Shown here: piece by piece, positions 12,737 through 14,330 of the stretch | Layout: each line of letters starts with the position of its first letter | Position numbering within the stretch: position 1 is the first letter of the stretch | Source: VRUE01 sp035605155 | GTDB taxonomy: Bacteria; Actinomycetota; Thermoleophilia; Solirubrobacterales; 70-9 | Assembly (NCBI GenBank): GCA_035605155.1 | Contig: DATNHC010000059.1 | Location: forward strand, 1-14,330 | DNA: 14,330 nucleotides | Direction of reading: 5' to 3' | Program-made: the position numbers and the translations under genes | The notes under the pieces: generated by a model | What the model was told of the DNA's origin: nothing | The model's input: only the letters and a program-made list of their open reading frames with translations | Database searches by the model: none

Positions 12737-14330
12737 ATGGCCAGCACCGAGGAGCGACCGGCGGCGCGCGGCGAGGGGGAGGACCGTCACCTGCTGCCCG
12801 GCACCGCGCCCTTGGATGAGCTGACCGAGCAGTTGCACGAGCGGCGCGAGAAGGCGAAGCTCGGCGGCGGCGAGGAGAAGATCGCCAAGCAGCACGAGCG
12901 CGGCAAGCTGACCGCACGCGAGCGCATCGCGCTGCTGATCGACGAGGGAAGCTTCGTCGAGATGGGCATCCACGGCCGGCCCCATTTCGCCCAGCGTGCG
13001 ATGGAGGGCAAGGAGGCGCCGGCAGACGGCGTGATCACCGGCTGGGGCGACGTCGACGGCCGCCCCTGCTGCATCGCCGCCTACGACTTCACCGTGATGG
13101 CCGGCTCGATGGGGATGACCGGCGAGCTCAAGGTCACCCGCCTGCGCGAGATGGCCCTCTCCAAGCGGATGCCCTTCATCTGGCTGCTCGACTCGGCTGG
13201 CGCCCGCATCCAGGAGGCGGCGGGCTCGCTCTTCGCTGGCTCCGGTCACCTCTTCCGCGAGGAGGTCGAGATGTCGGGCGTGATCCCGATGGTCGCGGCG
13301 ATGATGGGCCCCTGCGCCGCTGGCACCGCCTACATCCCGGCGCTCGCCGACTTCGTGCCGATGGTCTCCGGTCAGGGCGCGATGGCGCTCGCCGGGCCGC
13401 ACCTAACCAAAGCCGTCACCGGCGAGGACATCACGATGGAGGAGCTGGGCGGTGCAAAGGTCCACTGCCGCAAGTCGGGGGTGGGGGACCTCGAGGTCAA
13501 GGACGACGAGGAGTGCATCGAACGGGTCAAGCAGTACCTCTCCTACTTCCCGACCAACTGGGAGCAGAAGCCGCCGCTGATCGAGACCGCCGACCCCGAC
13601 GAGCGCCAGTCGGAGAAGCTGATGGAGATCGTCCCCGACTCCTCGCGTCAGCCCTACGACATGTACGACGTGATCCGCGAGATCGTCGACGACGGCGAGT
13701 GGTTCGACCTGAAGCCGAAGTTCGCCAAGACCCTGATCACCTGCTTCGCCCGCTTCGGCGGCCAGCCGGTCGGGATCGTCGCCAACCAGCCCAAGCAGCT
13801 GGCCGGCATCCTCGACAACGACTCAGCCGACAAGGCGGCGCGCTTCATCAACCTCTGCGACGCCTTCAACATCCCGCTCGTCTTCCTCCAGGACGTGCCC
13901 GGCTTCATGGTCGGCGCCAAAGTCGAGCACGCTGGGATTATTCGCCACGGGGCGAAGATGCTCTACGCGGTCAGCCGCGCCACGGTGCCCAAGGTGACCG
14001 TGATCGTGCGCAAGGCCTACGGCGCCGGCTACTACGTGATGAACGGAAAGGCCTATGAGCCCGACCTGATCGTCGCCTGGCCGGGGGCGGAGATCTCGGT
14101 GATGGGCGCCGAGGGCGCGGTCGAAATCATCGGCCGCTCGGCGATCGAGGCCTCCGACGACCCGGAGGCGACCCGCGAGGCGATGCTGAACGCGGTCCGC
14201 CAGAACATCGATCCCTACATCGCCGCCGGCAACGCGGTGATCGACGACATCATCGATCCGCGCGAGACCCGGCCGACGATCGCCAAAGCCCTGCGGATGG
14301 CGCGCAACAAGCACGTCGAGAAGCCGAAGA
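12737..14330 (+). CDS. Biotin-dependent acyl-CoA carboxylase, carboxyltransferase (beta) subunit, nearly complete
   Basis: The frame stays open from the ATG at 12737 to the window end (531 codons), close to the ~530 residues of PccB/AccD-type subunits, so only a few C-terminal residues should be missing. These subunits transfer carboxylate from biotin to an acyl-CoA. KLTARERIALLIDEGSF at 57-73, LLDSAGARIQEA at 150-161 (first oxyanion region), DVPGFMVGAKVEHAGIIRHG at 386-405 and WPGAEISVMGAEGA at 448-461 (second) identify the family. At the position reported to set substrate choice in actinobacterial enzymes (Asp in PccB, Ile in AccB) I read Tyr433 in GAGYYVMNG. FMVG and the GAG-type turn lean toward methylcrotonyl/geranyl-CoA carboxylases, the rest toward propionyl-CoA carboxylase. 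The Shine-Dalgarno is GGGGAGG, overlapping the crotonase gene end. The biotin carboxylase partner should lie downstream or elsewhere. Confidence 0.94.
   Translation, partial: MASTEERPAARGEGEDRHLLPGTAPLDELTEQLHERREKAKLGGGEEKIAKQHERGKLTARERIALLIDEGSFVEMGIHGRPHFAQRAMEGKEAPADGVITGWGDVDGRPCCIAAYDFTVMAGSMGMTGELKVTRLREMALSKRMPFIWLLDSAGARIQEAAGSLFAGSGHLFREEVEMSGVIPMVAAMMGPCAAGTAYIPALADFVPMVSGQGAMALAGPHLTKAVTGEDITMEELGGAKVHCRKSGVGDLEVKDDEECIERVKQYLSYFPTNWEQKPPLIETADPDERQSEKLMEIVPDSSRQPYDMYDVIREIVDDGEWFDLKPKFAKTLITCFARFGGQPVGIVANQPKQLAGILDNDSADKAARFINLCDAFNIPLVFLQDVPGFMVGAKVEHAGIIRHGAKMLYAVSRATVPKVTVIVRKAYGAGYYVMNGKAYEPDLIVAWPGAEISVMGAEGAVEIIGRSAIEASDDPEATREAMLNAVRQNIDPYIAAGNAVIDDIIDPRETRPTIAKALRMARNKHVEKPK

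Noticed and set aside
12398..13402. 334-codon minus-strand frame opposite the crotonase and carboxyltransferase genes
   Set aside because: The plus-strand carboxyltransferase is unmistakable across this region; the minus-strand frame is His/Arg/Leu-rich without domains.
1..14330. Searched by eye for tRNA genes, CRISPR arrays, IS terminal repeats, toxin-antitoxin pairs and phage genes
   Set aside because: No regularly spaced direct repeats, no transposase or integrase motifs and no cloverleaf-like T-arm sequence were seen.

Overview
The window is a G+C-rich, densely coded bacterial chromosome segment with strong G/C bias at third codon positions and many GTG starts. It reads like an actinobacterium. 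The F420-type (Ddn-like) nitroreductase, possible leaderless starts and paired acyl-CoA dehydrogenases fit soil Actinobacteria such as Thermoleophilia/Solirubrobacterales, but that placement is inference. I see no RNA genes, IS elements, CRISPR arrays or phage genes. No stretch over 300 bases lacks a gene; the largest gaps are about 125 and 156 bases and both carry dyad symmetry.

Left part (1-3292): an amidase cut by the window edge (minus strand) diverges from a plus-strand set: a TetR-family regulator, a glycerol kinase overlapping it by 4 nt (GTGA), and a PlsC-type acyltransferase. A perfect 16-bp palindrome lies between the amidase and the regulator and is the obvious operator candidate. 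The set could convert glycerol to glycerol-3-phosphate and feed phospholipid synthesis.

Middle (3273-9129): a metallo-beta-lactamase-fold hydrolase (minus) diverges from an SDR related to peroxisomal trans-2-enoyl-CoA reductase (plus). A minus-strand run follows. Read in its own direction it is SixA phosphatase, a small ABM-like protein, a DUF4234 membrane protein, a VOC/glyoxalase protein, a GNAT acetyltransferase, a FabG-like SDR and a Ddn-like nitroreductase. The Ddn-like gene seems to lack any ATG, GTG or TTG start that covers its conserved N-terminus, and a CTG overlapping the fabG stop is the best candidate. A second perfect 16-bp palindrome lies upstream of fabG.

Right part (9154-14330): two paralogous acyl-CoA dehydrogenases (minus), both of the isovaleryl/long-chain type by the position of the catalytic Glu, flank a 59-codon coiled-coil plus membrane-anchor protein (plus). 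The second dehydrogenase diverges from a crotonase-fold protein and a biotin-dependent carboxylase carboxyltransferase subunit that runs off the window. The gene set resembles leucine/isovalerate (liu-type) or other branched acyl-CoA catabolism, but active-site differences in the crotonase and the carboxyltransferase leave the substrate open. A 44-bp nested dyad lies in this divergent promoter region.

Overall this is lipid and acyl-CoA metabolism under local regulators. I found several specific oddities but no convincing wholly new system.
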